NCBI RefSeq assembly: GCF_034497705.1
Contig: NZ_JAXRUV010000005.1
Span: forward strand, 62,001-126,000
DNA length: 64,000 nt
Direction of reading: 5' to 3'
Source of the DNA: Marinococcus luteus_A
GTDB lineage: Bacteria > Bacillota > Bacilli > Bacillales > Marinococcaceae
Positions 34,148-42,900 of this stretch are shown piece after piece. Below the pieces are notes generated by a model. It saw nothing but the letters and a program-made list of their open reading frames with translations, made no database searches and had not been told where the DNA came from. Each line of letters starts with the position of its first letter. The stretch's first letter is position 1. The translations under genes and the position numbers were made by a program.

Positions 34148-35683
34148 TTACAAATCCATATAAACCCCTGGCCCAATAGGAAGGCCTAATAAGTTCCAAA
34201 CGATGAACATAATAATCCAAAGGGTTAAAAATACTACAGTGTACGGCAGCATAATAGAGAATAATGTGCCAAACCCGGAACGGCTATCATATTGTTTCAT
34301 AAAAGCTAAAATCATTGGCACATAAGGATTCAGCGGTGTAATAACGTTTGTTGTAGAGTCTGCAAGACGATAAGCCAATTGAATATAGGCAGGATTGTAA
34401 TCCAAATACATAAACAGCGGAATAAATATGGGAGCCATTAAGGCCCATTGAGCAGAGCCACTGAAAATAAACATATTCAGCACACCCGCAAGCAGAATGA
34501 AACCAACTACCACCGGCAGACCGCTGAAATCAGCCGCTGTTAAAAAGTTAGCGCCGTTCACAGCCATATAAGAAGATAAGTTTGTCCATTCAAAGTAGGC
34601 AATAAACTGTGCAGCGGCGAAAATTAACGTAATGTACCCTGCCATATCCTTCATGGATTGGGCCATAAATTCCGGCACGTCTGCCGTAGAATTAATCACC
34701 TTCGTGGTTACACCGTACGCAATCGCTACAATGATAAAGAAGAAAAGGATTAATGGAACAATGTTTGAAATAAACGGTGACTCTACTATTGCTCCGTTTT
34801 CTCCACGCAGCAAACCGTTTGAGGGAACTACCATAATAGCAATCAAAACTAAATATACTGCTCCGGCGATGCCGGCATTTCTCATTCCTCTGAATCTTTC
34901 AGGAGTAATCTCCTCTATTTGATTGCCTAGAACAGTGCCGTCACTATAACTGCTGTCATATGTCCCTAGTCTCGGTTCTATCACTTTTTCAGTGAGCCAC
35001 GCCCCTACGATCATTAACATGGGGACCGAGGCAATCATATAATACCAATTATCGACCGGGGTGACATTGGCACTTTCATTTACAGTTTGTGCTGCCTCCG
35101 TTGAAATACCTGAAAGCAGAGCATCAGTCCCGGTGATAATGATGTTGGCGGTAAAGCCCGCCCCTACACCGGCAAAACCGGCAGCAATACCTGCCAGCGG
35201 ATGGCGGCCGAGTGCATAAAATACCATCGCTGCCAACGGAGGAATAATAACAAAAGCGGCGTCAGAAGCCAGATTCCCTATAATACCTGTTCCTATAACT
35301 GCGTATGTAACTAATCTTTTTGGTGCTTTCAATATTATAGAAGTCATAAACGTTTCCATCAGCCCAACTTTTTGGGCCAAACCGATGCCAAGCATCATCA
35401 CAAGCACAAGTCCTAAAGGAGCAAATCCAGTAAAGTTATCCAGCATTGAAGATAATATATACTCCAAACCTTCTCCAGAAATCAATGGCTGCACAGCTAT
35501 TGTCTCACCGTCCTGGGGATCCTCAAAGGAAGCCCCGGCCCATCCAACTACGGAAGATATAACAATGACAGCGGCTGCTAAATAGACAAACAGCATAAAT
35601 GGATGTGGGAGCTTATTTCCCGCTCTTTCCACTCCGTCAAGAAACTTCATGAATACAGATTTTTTTCCGTTTTCCAAACTCAT
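34148..35683 (-). CDS. abgT: AbgT-family transporter
   Basis: About 511 residues with roughly a dozen helices. The family features are visible: a KLPHPFMLFVYLAA start, GLGLAQK-like GIGLAQKVGLMET, a GNLASDAAFVIIPPLAA segment, GFTANIIITGTDALLSGIS, and a second repeat with SGSAQWALMAPIFIP and TNVITPLNPYVPMI. AbgT proteins import p-aminobenzoyl-glutamate or export sulfonamides. The start used is the ATG at 35683 behind AAAGGAG; a GTG four codons upstream overlaps the ribosome site. It is the first gene of the operon. Adjacent M20 hydrolases support a role in substrate import. Confidence 0.88.
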   Translation of the reverse strand: MSLENGKKSVFMKFLDGVERAGNKLPHPFMLFVYLAAAVIVISSVVGWAGASFEDPQDGETIAVQPLISGEGLEYILSSMLDNFTGFAPLGLVLVMMLGIGLAQKVGLMETFMTSIILKAPKRLVTYAVIGTGIIGNLASDAAFVIIPPLAAMVFYALGRHPLAGIAAGFAGVGAGFTANIIITGTDALLSGISTEAAQTVNESANVTPVDNWYYMIASVPMLMIVGAWLTEKVIEPRLGTYDSSYSDGTVLGNQIEEITPERFRGMRNAGIAGAVYLVLIAIMVVPSNGLLRGENGAIVESPFISNIVPLILFFFIIVAIAYGVTTKVINSTADVPEFMAQSMKDMAGYITLIFAAAQFIAYFEWTNLSSYMAVNGANFLTAADFSGLPVVVGFILLAGVLNMFIFSGSAQWALMAPIFIPLFMYLDYNPAYIQLAYRLADSTTNVITPLNPYVPMILAFMKQYDSRSGFGTLFSIMLPYTVVFLTLWIIMFIVWNLLGLPIGPGVYMDL

Positions 35684-35812
35684 TTCATTATACACTCCTT
35701 TTAGGACATTGTCTTTAAATGTTCCTTAATTAGTACAGTAGCATATAATTTCTTTTAGTCCAATAAAAATTCAAACTATTTTTTATTTTCTATGTAAAAA
35801 AACTTTTCAAAC

Positions 35813-35828
35813 TAGTAAGCGCTATCAT
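35813..35828. promoter_or_regulatory. Candidate cre (CcpA) site upstream of abgT
   Basis: TAGTAAGCGCTATCAT differs from the cre consensus WTGNAANCGNWNNCAW at one position. It lies 130 bases upstream of the abgT start, consistent with carbon catabolite control of a scavenging operon. Confidence 0.4.
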
Positions 35829-35849
35829 TATTGAATATTTTACATCAAA

Positions 35850-35893
35850 TAAAAATTCCCCCCTCCATAAGTCAAAGGGGGGAAGGAATTTTT
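35850..35893 (-). terminator. Terminator of the BstA-like gene
   Basis: AAAAATTCC plus a C run pairs with a G run plus GGAATTTTT (with a two-base bulge). On the minus strand it is followed by an AT-rich tail. Confidence 0.65.
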
Positions 35894-35931
35894 AACTAAT
35901 AATTAATCTACACTAATTTAAATCGCTTATT

Positions 35932-36456
35932 TTATCTCCATTCCATTCTCTCTTTCAGAGACGTAATATGAGCCAAATGATGCCTGCTGTGCCAGGCGTA
36001 AAGACTCACAGCCTCTTCAAGTGTGGAACGGCCTGATTCAGGATGACGGAAAGTGCGGATCCAGTCGTTTTCCTGTAATTCATTTAATAAAAGCACCCAG
36101 CGTTGATGAAGACTTTCGAGCAGTTTAAGAGAAACTTCTATTTCTCCACTGCTGTCCATAAGTTCAGCCCACGCCATCTGATCGTATGGTTTAATTTCAG
36201 GGCTTTCCTCCGTTAATGCCTGTTTAAAGCGTATATAACCGTGCAAATGACTGTCGGGCACGTGGTGGACGACCTGACGGATGCTCCATCCGCCTTCCCG
36301 GTAAGGAGTATCCAGCTGATGTTTCTTTAAATGCTCCACCTCTTCCCTGTAAAGTGACGGTGCTTTCGACAATGCTCTAATGCATTCCTTTCGTTTTTCA
36401 GCACTTATCGTTTCAGGCCATTCGAATCTTCCGATAGGAAAACGGTGTTTATCCAT
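35932..36456 (-). CDS. bstA: DinB/YfiT-family protein, probable bacillithiol transferase
   Basis: A 174-residue protein. The YfiT/BstA start FPIGRFEWPETISAEKR is present, followed by GGWSIRQVVHHVPDSHLHGYIR (His ligands) and the late LYAWHSRHHLAHI, a His triad for a divalent metal. BstA transfers bacillithiol to electrophiles such as monochlorobimane or fosfomycin-like compounds. I start at 36456 behind GGGGGTGG rather than at the upstream ATG. It is transcribed away from the sugar isomerase next door on the same strand, with a 62-base gap. The exact substrate is uncertain. Confidence 0.82.
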   Translation of the reverse strand: MDKHRFPIGRFEWPETISAEKRKECIRALSKAPSLYREEVEHLKKHQLDTPYREGGWSIRQVVHHVPDSHLHGYIRFKQALTEESPEIKPYDQMAWAELMDSSGEIEVSLKLLESLHQRWVLLLNELQENDWIRTFRHPESGRSTLEEAVSLYAWHSRHHLAHITSLKERMEWR

Positions 36457-36518
36457 ATTTCCACCCCCATTTTTAGCTTTTAATTTGTTATTCATGTAAT
36501 AAACAGTCCGCAGCGTAT

Positions 36519-37346
36519 TTATGTCCGGAAAAGATACTGCATTTTTTCAAGCGACTTTTCGGCATATTCATTAACACAATCTATTCTGGACTTTTTTTCT
36601 TCGGAAAGAAATACATTTAATTCTGGTGCCAGGCATTCTACTGTAATCGTTGCGTCGTACCCTGTTTCTTTAATAGCCCCGACGATCGCCTCCCAGGGAA
36701 GTATTCCGTACCCGAGGCCCTGCCGATTATTATCTGCCACATGTATATGGCTGAGGGCTGGGCCAAGATGATGAAAAGGGGCCTCCATGCTGCTTTCTTC
36801 AATGTTCATATGAAATGTATCGAGCATCGTCGTCACAAATGGATGCCCAATTTCTTCTACGAGCACAAGCGCCTGCCCTCCGGTATTAATAATACAGCTT
36901 TCGTAACGATTTAACGGCTCAATTACCAGAGCAACGTTTCTTTCTTCTGCATAGGGAGCTATTTCCTGAAGTGATAAAACTGCTGCTTTCCATTCTTCTT
37001 TGCCGTTTCCTTCCGGCTCTGATTTGCCCGGGGCACATGGGGATAGCACCATATATTCTGCTCCGGCCCGGTATGCACGGCTAATTTGTTCTTTAAAATA
37101 ATTTACAGCTTTTTTTCGCATCAAAGGGTCAATCTGCGATAAATCTGTTTCTCTCCGCGGCCAGGCTGCATCCGCGCACAGCCCCCGGATGCGGAGTCCA
37201 AGGGTTTCCGCCAGTCGGGTTAATTCCTCCCAGTTATAATCTTTTGCATGAATCTCAATTTCATCGTATCCGATGGAAGCTGCTTCGCGCATCGTCTGCT
37301 CAATCGGCTGGTCTCCAAAAATCCAGCTGCATATCGAAAATTTCAT
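36519..37346 (-). CDS. Sugar phosphate isomerase/epimerase-family protein
   Basis: An AP-endonuclease-2 type TIM barrel of 275 residues: MKFSICSWIFGD start, GYDEIEIHAKDYNW, VIEPLNRYESCIINTGG (Glu ligand), MLDTFHMNIEE (Asp and His), HIHVADNNRQGLGYG and TVECLA. These are the metal ligands of the IolE / D-psicose-3-epimerase-like branch. The sugar is not known. The ATG is behind GAAGGGGAG. It is cotranscribed possibly with the BstA-like gene, 62 bases downstream. Confidence 0.85.
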   Translation of the reverse strand: MKFSICSWIFGDQPIEQTMREAASIGYDEIEIHAKDYNWEELTRLAETLGLRIRGLCADAAWPRRETDLSQIDPLMRKKAVNYFKEQISRAYRAGAEYMVLSPCAPGKSEPEGNGKEEWKAAVLSLQEIAPYAEERNVALVIEPLNRYESCIINTGGQALVLVEEIGHPFVTTMLDTFHMNIEESSMEAPFHHLGPALSHIHVADNNRQGLGYGILPWEAIVGAIKETGYDATITVECLAPELNVFLSEEKKSRIDCVNEYAEKSLEKMQYLFRT

Positions 37347-37430
37347 CTCATTCTCCCCTTCACTATTATGCTGACTTTCTAATACATTTCTTGCCCAGCT
37401 ACCCAGTAAGCATGATTTTGATCAAATATA

Positions 37431-37461
37431 AAACAAAAAACCAGCGGTTCGTCACCGCTGG
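37431..37461 (-). terminator. Terminator of the SleB-like gene
   Basis: CCAGCGGT pairs with ACCGCTGG around TCGTC; the minus-strand side is followed by TTTTTTGTTTT. Confidence 0.85.
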
Positions 37462-37467
37462 TCCTTC

Positions 37468-38025
37468 TTAAACGTCCTCTGAGAAAACATGTCCGCCGAT
37501 TTCATAATCAACTGTTTTTGTTTCCCAGAGCCAGTTGTCTTTCGGCACTTCTTCACTCCAGAAAAACAAGGAATCCCCTACCGGTTCCGATCCATCCAAA
37601 GCCTCTTCCGTTGCTTCTTCTGCGCGTTCAGAAGGGGGTTCTTCTATACTTCCGTTAGACACTACCTGGAACTGGTTTTCTTCGTATATGACACTTTCGA
37701 CATCGTCTGGAAAGGTTTCAGATTCAATGCGGTTCAAAATAACACTTGCTACGGCCACCATGCCTTCAAAAGATTCATCTTTGGCTTCTGCATGAACAGC
37801 CCGTTCAAGCAATTCTTCATTTTCCACCTCAGGCACTTCACTCGAGGCGACTCTTTCTTTTTCCGGTTCCTGTCCTGTCTCTTCTTCTGCAGCACGTTGC
37901 TTTTCTTCTGCTTCCTGCTCGGCTGTCTGGCTTCGTTCATGCACATTGTAGACTAAGAAGCCTAACACAGCAGCAAAAACAGCTAGCGCTCCCATTACGG
38001 TGTAAATAGAATACTGCCTGGACAT
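37468..38025 (-). CDS. Membrane-anchored SleB-type cell wall hydrolase
   Basis: An N-terminal membrane helix (about residues 8-26) precedes an acidic, Glu-rich coiled-coil-like linker (about 30-70) and a SleB/Hydrolase_2 domain (about 75-185): LLERAVHAEAKDESFEGMVAV with the catalytic Glu, VILNRIESETFPDD, and YEENQFQVV. The enzyme would be outside the membrane, cleaving peptidoglycan as a lytic transglycosylase or amidase. I use the ATG at 38025 behind AAAGGG rather than a GTG three codons earlier. It has its own terminator. It lacks the N-terminal binding repeats of spore SleB, so a germination role is not implied. Confidence 0.85.
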   Translation of the reverse strand: MSRQYSIYTVMGALAVFAAVLGFLVYNVHERSQTAEQEAEEKQRAAEEETGQEPEKERVASSEVPEVENEELLERAVHAEAKDESFEGMVAVASVILNRIESETFPDDVESVIYEENQFQVVSNGSIEEPPSERAEEATEEALDGSEPVGDSLFFWSEEVPKDNWLWETKTVDYEIGGHVFSEDV

Positions 38026-38040
38026 CGTAATCACCCTTTA

Positions 38041-38199
38041 TCAGTGAGGCAAGATTATTGTTCCTATGCTAGCGGTAAATGACAGGTATGTCATCATTTT
38101 ACCACTTTGCTTCAGGGAATAATAATTTCCACTGACGGCGTATTCGGCTGTTTTTTGCTGTAATACGTGAAGAAAAGTTATAGGCACCGAAACAGGCAT
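38041..38199 (-). CDS. Possible 52-aa hydrophobic peptide
   Basis: An ATG at 38199 lies seven bases after GGTGGA and runs 52 codons to a stop 15 bases before the SleB-like gene. The product MPVSVPITFLHVLQQKTAEY continues to a moderately hydrophobic end (YLSFTASIGTIILPH). It fills an otherwise empty 217-base gap on the strand of both neighbours. No family recognised; it may be spurious. Confidence 0.25.
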   Translation of the reverse strand: MPVSVPITFLHVLQQKTAEYAVSGNYYSLKQSGKMMTYLSFTASIGTIILPH

Positions 38200-38242
38200 T
38201 GTAATTCCACCATAAAGGCACAAACGCCATCCTGCATCCTCT

Positions 38243-39466
38243 TTAGGAGGAAGATTCCTCCCGTTTTTCCGATTTCGCACGTTCATTGCGAATACGCTGA
38301 CGGTAGCCGTAGGTCGCTTTGAGCACCGTTTCTTCACTTTCAAGCCCTGCCCCAAGAGCTCCTCCAAGCGTAGCTACCGTGCAGGCAAGCCAGGATATTT
38401 TCAGGTAAGTCGCAAATGTCACGGCCCCCTGTAAATTCAATGCCAGCTGTGAGCCTGGGATAAACAGCAGAGAAACAACTAAAAACATAACAAATAGAAT
38501 AATATAATAATGAATAATGGCAATTCCGATGGTAAAAGCTGTAGCTTTATTGTAGGAACGGACTAAAAATTTAGATTCTGCTTTTGCCTCTTTTTCCCAC
38601 AACCCATGGGCAGCAATAAACCATACAGTCATAGCCACCATTGCCGTAAACATAACAGCAAGAAAGCGCCAGAAGCCATAGGTGTCACTCAGCATCCAGA
38701 AACTAGGAAAGATTAGTCCATAAGCTCCGGTAGCAAAGGCTAAGGCAATTACTCGCTTAAATGCTGGAAAAATCGTCCACGGCCGGTTTGCCAGCACCAT
38801 GCCGGAAAGCAGCCTCGTGCGTCCTCTCATATTCAGGTTAGCATAGAAGCGGACATGCTGACTTTCTTCTTTATTAGAATATACCGTCCGTTTAATCGGG
38901 GAAAAGCGCTCATACAACCGGCTCCCCATCAATTCCCTCGAGCCTCTGCCCCGGACCTGATGTGAATATTCGTCTTCATGATCTTCAAGCTGCTCCTGGT
39001 TTTCTGCAATACGTTCATTCTGCCGTTCCCGGTCTTCTTCCAGACTACCATGGTGCATTTCATTTACAAGCTGCATCATTGCCTCCCGCACACGCTTTCT
39101 CATTGGCATTGCTCCAAGGGACGGCAAGGAAATGAGGCCGATTTCCCGGTCTGAACTGGCATCAGCTATCACCAGTTTTTTGCCATCTACAATTGGAAGG
39201 TCCGTAAAGCAGAGAGCATAATCCCATTCATGCTTTTGCTTATGCTTTTGTGCTTCCTCAATCACCGGCTCTGATTTTTCTACTACCCCGGCAAAAGGGT
39301 CGAGAATCACTTCCACTTCCCAGCTTCTCCGGTCATCTACATAGTTTTTGAGCAAATCGGGCAGCTCTTCTGCCATCTCATCGCAAATTTCCTTTGGCAG
39401 CTCTGGAGCAGCTATCAGTCCGAGTGTATAGCTCTCCAGCGAATGTTTGTTTTTCTTCGAAGCCAT
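38243..39466 (-). CDS. Four-helix membrane protein with large soluble N-domain, unknown
   Basis: A 407-residue protein. Residues ~1-210 are soluble and begin with an alpha/beta fold (TLGLIAAPELPKEIC, then WDYALCFTDLPI and KKLVIADASSDREIGLISLPSLG), followed by a charged helical segment (~140-175). Four hydrophobic helices occur at about 238-259, 266-287, 310-336 and 350-374, and the tail is basic. I do not recognise a functional family; similar proteins in Bacillales are annotated inconsistently. The ATG is behind GGAGTATCG. It has no clear operon partner; a possible small peptide gene lies downstream. Confidence 0.75.
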   Translation of the reverse strand: MASKKNKHSLESYTLGLIAAPELPKEICDEMAEELPDLLKNYVDDRRSWEVEVILDPFAGVVEKSEPVIEEAQKHKQKHEWDYALCFTDLPIVDGKKLVIADASSDREIGLISLPSLGAMPMRKRVREAMMQLVNEMHHGSLEEDRERQNERIAENQEQLEDHEDEYSHQVRGRGSRELMGSRLYERFSPIKRTVYSNKEESQHVRFYANLNMRGRTRLLSGMVLANRPWTIFPAFKRVIALAFATGAYGLIFPSFWMLSDTYGFWRFLAVMFTAMVAMTVWFIAAHGLWEKEAKAESKFLVRSYNKATAFTIGIAIIHYYIILFVMFLVVSLLFIPGSQLALNLQGAVTFATYLKISWLACTVATLGGALGAGLESEETVLKATYGYRQRIRNERAKSEKREESSS

Positions 39467-39620
39467 CGATACTCCTCCTTTCTCTGCACTGTCTTAAAAA
39501 TAAGGCCAGGGATACAGTACCATACTTCTGCCCTTCTCCATATGCACATACTTTTCTATTATGCACATGTTATAGATAAAAGAAAATGAGGAATAATTCT
39601 TTTAGGTTCATTATTAATAC

Positions 39621-39655
39621 AAGGAGGTGAACCGAAGCCAAGTGCTTCGGCTGCT
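39621..39655 (+). promoter_or_regulatory. Ribosome site separated from the start by a hairpin
   Basis: AAGGAGGTGA (39621-39630) is the best Shine-Dalgarno here, but the ATG is 25 bases away. In between, CCGAAGC and GCTTCGG form a perfect 7-bp hairpin (39632-39650). Folding it would bring the site to a normal distance from the ATG. No in-frame alternative start lies closer. Confidence 0.6.
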
Positions 39656-40381
39656 ATGAAGCTGACAGAAACCATGCACGTACTCGAGCTTTCCGTGCCC
39701 AAGGGAAAAGATACCATGGTATTACACTTAACCCTCATGAATAACGATGGCCGTCTTATTCTCTTTGACACAGGTACGCCTGGGTACGAGGAAGAAATAT
39801 ACGAATTGATACGAAAAGAAAATTTGAATCCCGACCACCTTGATACTATCGTCTTAACCCATCAGGACATTGATCACATCGGGAGTCTCCCGGAAATTCT
39901 TCACGACCATCCCAAATCGCGTATCCTCATGCACTCTGAAGACAAACTTTACGTGGATGGAGAAGAACCATTAATTAAACTTAGTAGTAATGCCAAAGCA
40001 AACCTGATCGACACCCTTCCGGAAGAAAAGCGGGACAGGGTTGGCTATATGTTCGATAAAACTGAGCCCTCGCTTATCAATGAAACCGTGGAAGAGGGAA
40101 ATAAACTTCTGACAGAGTTGACCGTGGTGCATACGCCCGGTCATACTCCCGGCCATATCAGCCTCTATCATGAAAACAGCCATACGCTTATTGCCGGCGA
40201 TGCTTTGACTGCTGAAGATGGCGAACTTTTCGGCCCCCGCGCAGAAGTCACACCCGACATGGAACAAGCTCACCGTTCCCTCGAAAAGCTGCTCGACTTT
40301 GATATAACTACCGCAGTTTGTTATCACGGAGGCATAGTACACGGTGACATTAACCAAAAAATCCGGGAGATTTTATCCTGA
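39656..40381 (+). CDS. Metallo-beta-lactamase-fold hydrolase
   Basis: A 241-residue protein with the MBL metal motifs: THQDIDHIGS (H-x-D-x-DH type), a VVHTPGHTPGHISLYHE His ligand, AGDALTAEDG (Asp) and a late YHGG. No signal peptide, so cytoplasmic. The family hydrolyses many compounds (glyoxalase II, lactonase, phosphodiesterase types), and nothing in the context narrows the substrate. The start ATG is unusually far from its ribosome site (see the hairpin feature). A strong terminator follows. Confidence 0.88.
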   Translation: MKLTETMHVLELSVPKGKDTMVLHLTLMNNDGRLILFDTGTPGYEEEIYELIRKENLNPDHLDTIVLTHQDIDHIGSLPEILHDHPKSRILMHSEDKLYVDGEEPLIKLSSNAKANLIDTLPEEKRDRVGYMFDKTEPSLINETVEEGNKLLTELTVVHTPGHTPGHISLYHENSHTLIAGDALTAEDGELFGPRAEVTPDMEQAHRSLEKLLDFDITTAVCYHGGIVHGDINQKIREILS

Positions 40382-40387
40382 ACGAAA

Positions 40388-40420
40388 AAAAGCACCTCCG
40401 CAGCTGGCGGAGGTGCTTTC
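40388..40420. terminator. Bidirectional terminator
   Basis: AAAGCACCTCCGC pairs perfectly with GCGGAGGTGCTTT; A and T runs flank both sides between the converging genes. Confidence 0.9.
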
Positions 40421-40433
40421 CTTTGTGCTTTGA

Positions 40434-42011
40434 TTAAGAGTTTTCGATATCCTCGCGAATCCGCTGCCGGCGCTCTTCTTCCTCCCGAAGTCTCGTTTCC
40501 TTGTAATCCTTTCGTACAGATTTCAGTAAGGAAATGGCAGAGATGAACAGGACGATAGAGAATGGCAGGGCCCCGATAAGAGAAACTGTCTGCAGTCCGT
40601 CAAGACCGGCACTGATAATCAGTACAGTAGCTAAACTGGCGATCAGAGCGCCCCAGATCACTTTTAAAAGCATTGACGGGTTTGTGTCTCCGTTGGAGGT
40701 CATCATGCCAAGTACAAATGTTGCAGAGTCGGCTGATGTTATCAGGAATGTAAATAACAGACAAATTGAAAGCACTGACAGCAAGGTCCCAAACGGTATA
40801 TTATCCAACATGGCGAACATGGCCCGTGTCGTATCATCCGCAACAATTCCTGCTATATCTGTGCCATGGAATAAATCCAGGTTAATTGCAGTACCACCGA
40901 AAATACCAATCCAGATCATACCGATAAACGGCGGAGCCACCATAACGCCAAGGACGAATTCCCGAAGCGTACGCCCTTTGGAAATACGGGCTACGAACAT
41001 GCCTACAAATGGGGACCAGGCAATTGTCCAGGCCCAGTAATAAATCGGCCAATCCTGCACCCAGGTGCCATCTGTATAGTTTTCCATACGCAGACTTGCC
41101 TGGAAAAAGTTTTGCACGTAATCGCCAAGACCCATCGTTATCGTTTCAAGGATAAAACCGGTAGGTCCGATAAACACTACCGCTATCATTAAAAACAATG
41201 CCAGACCGAGGTTTACGTTACTCAAATATTTAATCCCGCGGTCCAGACCCGAGATCGTTGAAGCCATAAAAGCTACGAACATGACAGCTACAATTGTAAA
41301 CTGAGTGGTCGAGCTCGCAGGAACATTAAACACGCTGTTGAGGCCCCCACTAATCTGCAGGACACTCAGGCCAAGCGTGGTAGCAACCCCCATCACTGTA
41401 GCGATAACAGCGATGATATCCACGCCGTTGCGGAAGCCTTTGCGAAGCGGACGAGTGCCGTCCCCGATAACACCATTCATCGTGTCACTGATAAGGCTCC
41501 GCTCTTCCTGGCGGTATAGGAAGTAGGAAATCGCAAGTCCTACGAATGTAAATGATGCCCACTGGTGAATACCGTTGTTGAAAAACGTGTTCCACATTGC
41601 TTCTCTTGCCGCTTCCGGTGTTCCCGGCTCTACATCCGTCCAGGGCGGCGGGGTCTGGAAGTGGGTCATTGGTTCTGCCACGCCCCAGAAAACGATACTT
41701 ACACCAAATCCACAGCTGAACAGCATTGCGATCCAGGTGAAAAAAGGGTATTTCGGGCGGGCATCGTCGCCTCCGAGCCTGACACGCCCGTACTTGCTGA
41801 ACGCCATATAAAAATTAAATAAGATCAAGAACAGTACAAACAATAAATAGAACCAGCCAAATGTATCAGCGATAAAGCCGTATGTAAATTCGGCCTGAGT
41901 CTGCAATGCCTGTGGTGCTATTGCACCCCACAATGCAAACACAAAAATGATGATAAACGAAATGAAAAAGATACTGTTGAGAAATTTAAATTTTTTCTCT
42001 TTTTCACTCAT
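40434..42011 (-). CDS. BCCT-family transporter (OpuD/BetL-like)
   Basis: A full-length BCCT protein of 525 residues with about 12 helices: an N-terminal GVSIVFWGVAEPMTHF segment (Gly-rich Na+ site region), the fused WAWTIAWSPFVGMFVARISKGRTLREF-type core (tryptophan box and ARIS-GRT motif), and a basic/acidic C-terminal tail (KETRLREEEERRQRIRED) like the osmosensing tails of BetP/OpuD. The family imports glycine betaine or similar osmolytes with Na+. The start ATG is behind GAGAGGGGGAAGG. It stands alone with its own terminator. Glycine betaine is the likely substrate by resemblance, not proven. Confidence 0.92.
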   Translation of the reverse strand: MSEKEKKFKFLNSIFFISFIIIFVFALWGAIAPQALQTQAEFTYGFIADTFGWFYLLFVLFLILFNFYMAFSKYGRVRLGGDDARPKYPFFTWIAMLFSCGFGVSIVFWGVAEPMTHFQTPPPWTDVEPGTPEAAREAMWNTFFNNGIHQWASFTFVGLAISYFLYRQEERSLISDTMNGVIGDGTRPLRKGFRNGVDIIAVIATVMGVATTLGLSVLQISGGLNSVFNVPASSTTQFTIVAVMFVAFMASTISGLDRGIKYLSNVNLGLALFLMIAVVFIGPTGFILETITMGLGDYVQNFFQASLRMENYTDGTWVQDWPIYYWAWTIAWSPFVGMFVARISKGRTLREFVLGVMVAPPFIGMIWIGIFGGTAINLDLFHGTDIAGIVADDTTRAMFAMLDNIPFGTLLSVLSICLLFTFLITSADSATFVLGMMTSNGDTNPSMLLKVIWGALIASLATVLIISAGLDGLQTVSLIGALPFSIVLFISAISLLKSVRKDYKETRLREEEERRQRIREDIENS

Positions 42012-42414
42012 AATGCCTTCCCCCTCTCAGTAATTGCGGAAACGAATTAACGAAACTTTAACATATAAGGCCTTCCAACAACAGTTAGTTCCAAAAAACT
42101 CTTAGAAATAGTATTAGGATCAAAGAACTAATGTTTAGCAGCCTTTGGTTTGATTTACCCGAATTGTCTTGCAAATAATACACAAATTCAATGATTTAAG
42201 GAATTTCCCAAGTAATTTTCTTTATTTTCATGACTATTTCACTAATTATTCATTTATTAGCGTCGTAAATGTCAAAAATATCATGTACAATGAATATAGA
42301 ATAAAGTTCATCAAAGAACTGCTTAAAACGATTTGCATTTGTCCTATTCCTCTTTCCAGCTTTAGGTTTCAGGCAGGGTACCCCTGTTAATTCACTATAT
42401 TAGGAGGATGTTCT
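42012..42414. other. AT-rich divergent intergenic region
   Basis: This 403-base gap separates the divergent BCCT and UspA genes and so holds both promoters. It is AT-rich with no convincing coding frame. A TACAAT box near 42283 is a possible -10 for the rightward gene but I see no good -35. Confidence 0.4.
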
Positions 42415-42849
42415 ATGCACACAATGAACGTTGTATTAGTTGCTGTTGACGGATCCGAACAGGCTGAATATGCTTTTGAGACTGCTCTCCCTATTGCTAA
42501 AGCACAGGAGGCCCAGCTTATAATTGCCAGGGTAATTAATAAAAATGCCTATCAGCCAATGAGCAGTTATGCGCCTTCTATCATTGAAAAAGTACAGGAA
42601 GATGCCAATGAACTGCTGGCAAAATATAAAAAGCAGGCAGAAGAAGCGGGAATTACAGATGTAAACGTAGAACTGTTATACGGTTCTCCCAAAACGAAAA
42701 TCATCCGTGATATCGTCCCAAAATATCATGTAGACTTGATAATAACCGGTGCGACCGGATTAAACGCCGTCGAAAAAATATTTATGGGCAGCGTATCTGA
42801 ACACATTGCAAAAACGGCACCGTGCAGTGTGATGGTAGTCCGTTCTTAA
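42415..42849 (+). CDS. Universal stress protein (single UspA domain)
   Basis: A 144-residue UspA: VVLVAVDGSEQAEYAFETAL start, then the nucleotide motif GATGLNAVEKIFMGSVS (G-2x-G-9x-GS) and CSVMVVRS at the end. The start ATG is seven bases after AGGAGG. It sits upstream of ectD but a clear terminator separates them. Like the tandem Usps at 2435 and 3584, the specific role is unknown. Confidence 0.93.
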   Translation: MHTMNVVLVAVDGSEQAEYAFETALPIAKAQEAQLIIARVINKNAYQPMSSYAPSIIEKVQEDANELLAKYKKQAEEAGITDVNVELLYGSPKTKIIRDIVPKYHVDLIITGATGLNAVEKIFMGSVSEHIAKTAPCSVMVVRS

Positions 42850-42864
42850 AAGTTAAAAGCTCTA

Positions 42865-42900
42865 AAAAGCAGCCGGCAAAAATTGCCGCTGCTTTTTTTA
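42865..42900 (+). terminator. Terminator of the UspA gene
   Basis: AAAAAGCAGC(C)GGCAA pairs with TTGCCGCTGCTTTTT with a single bulge and is followed by a T run. Confidence 0.88.
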
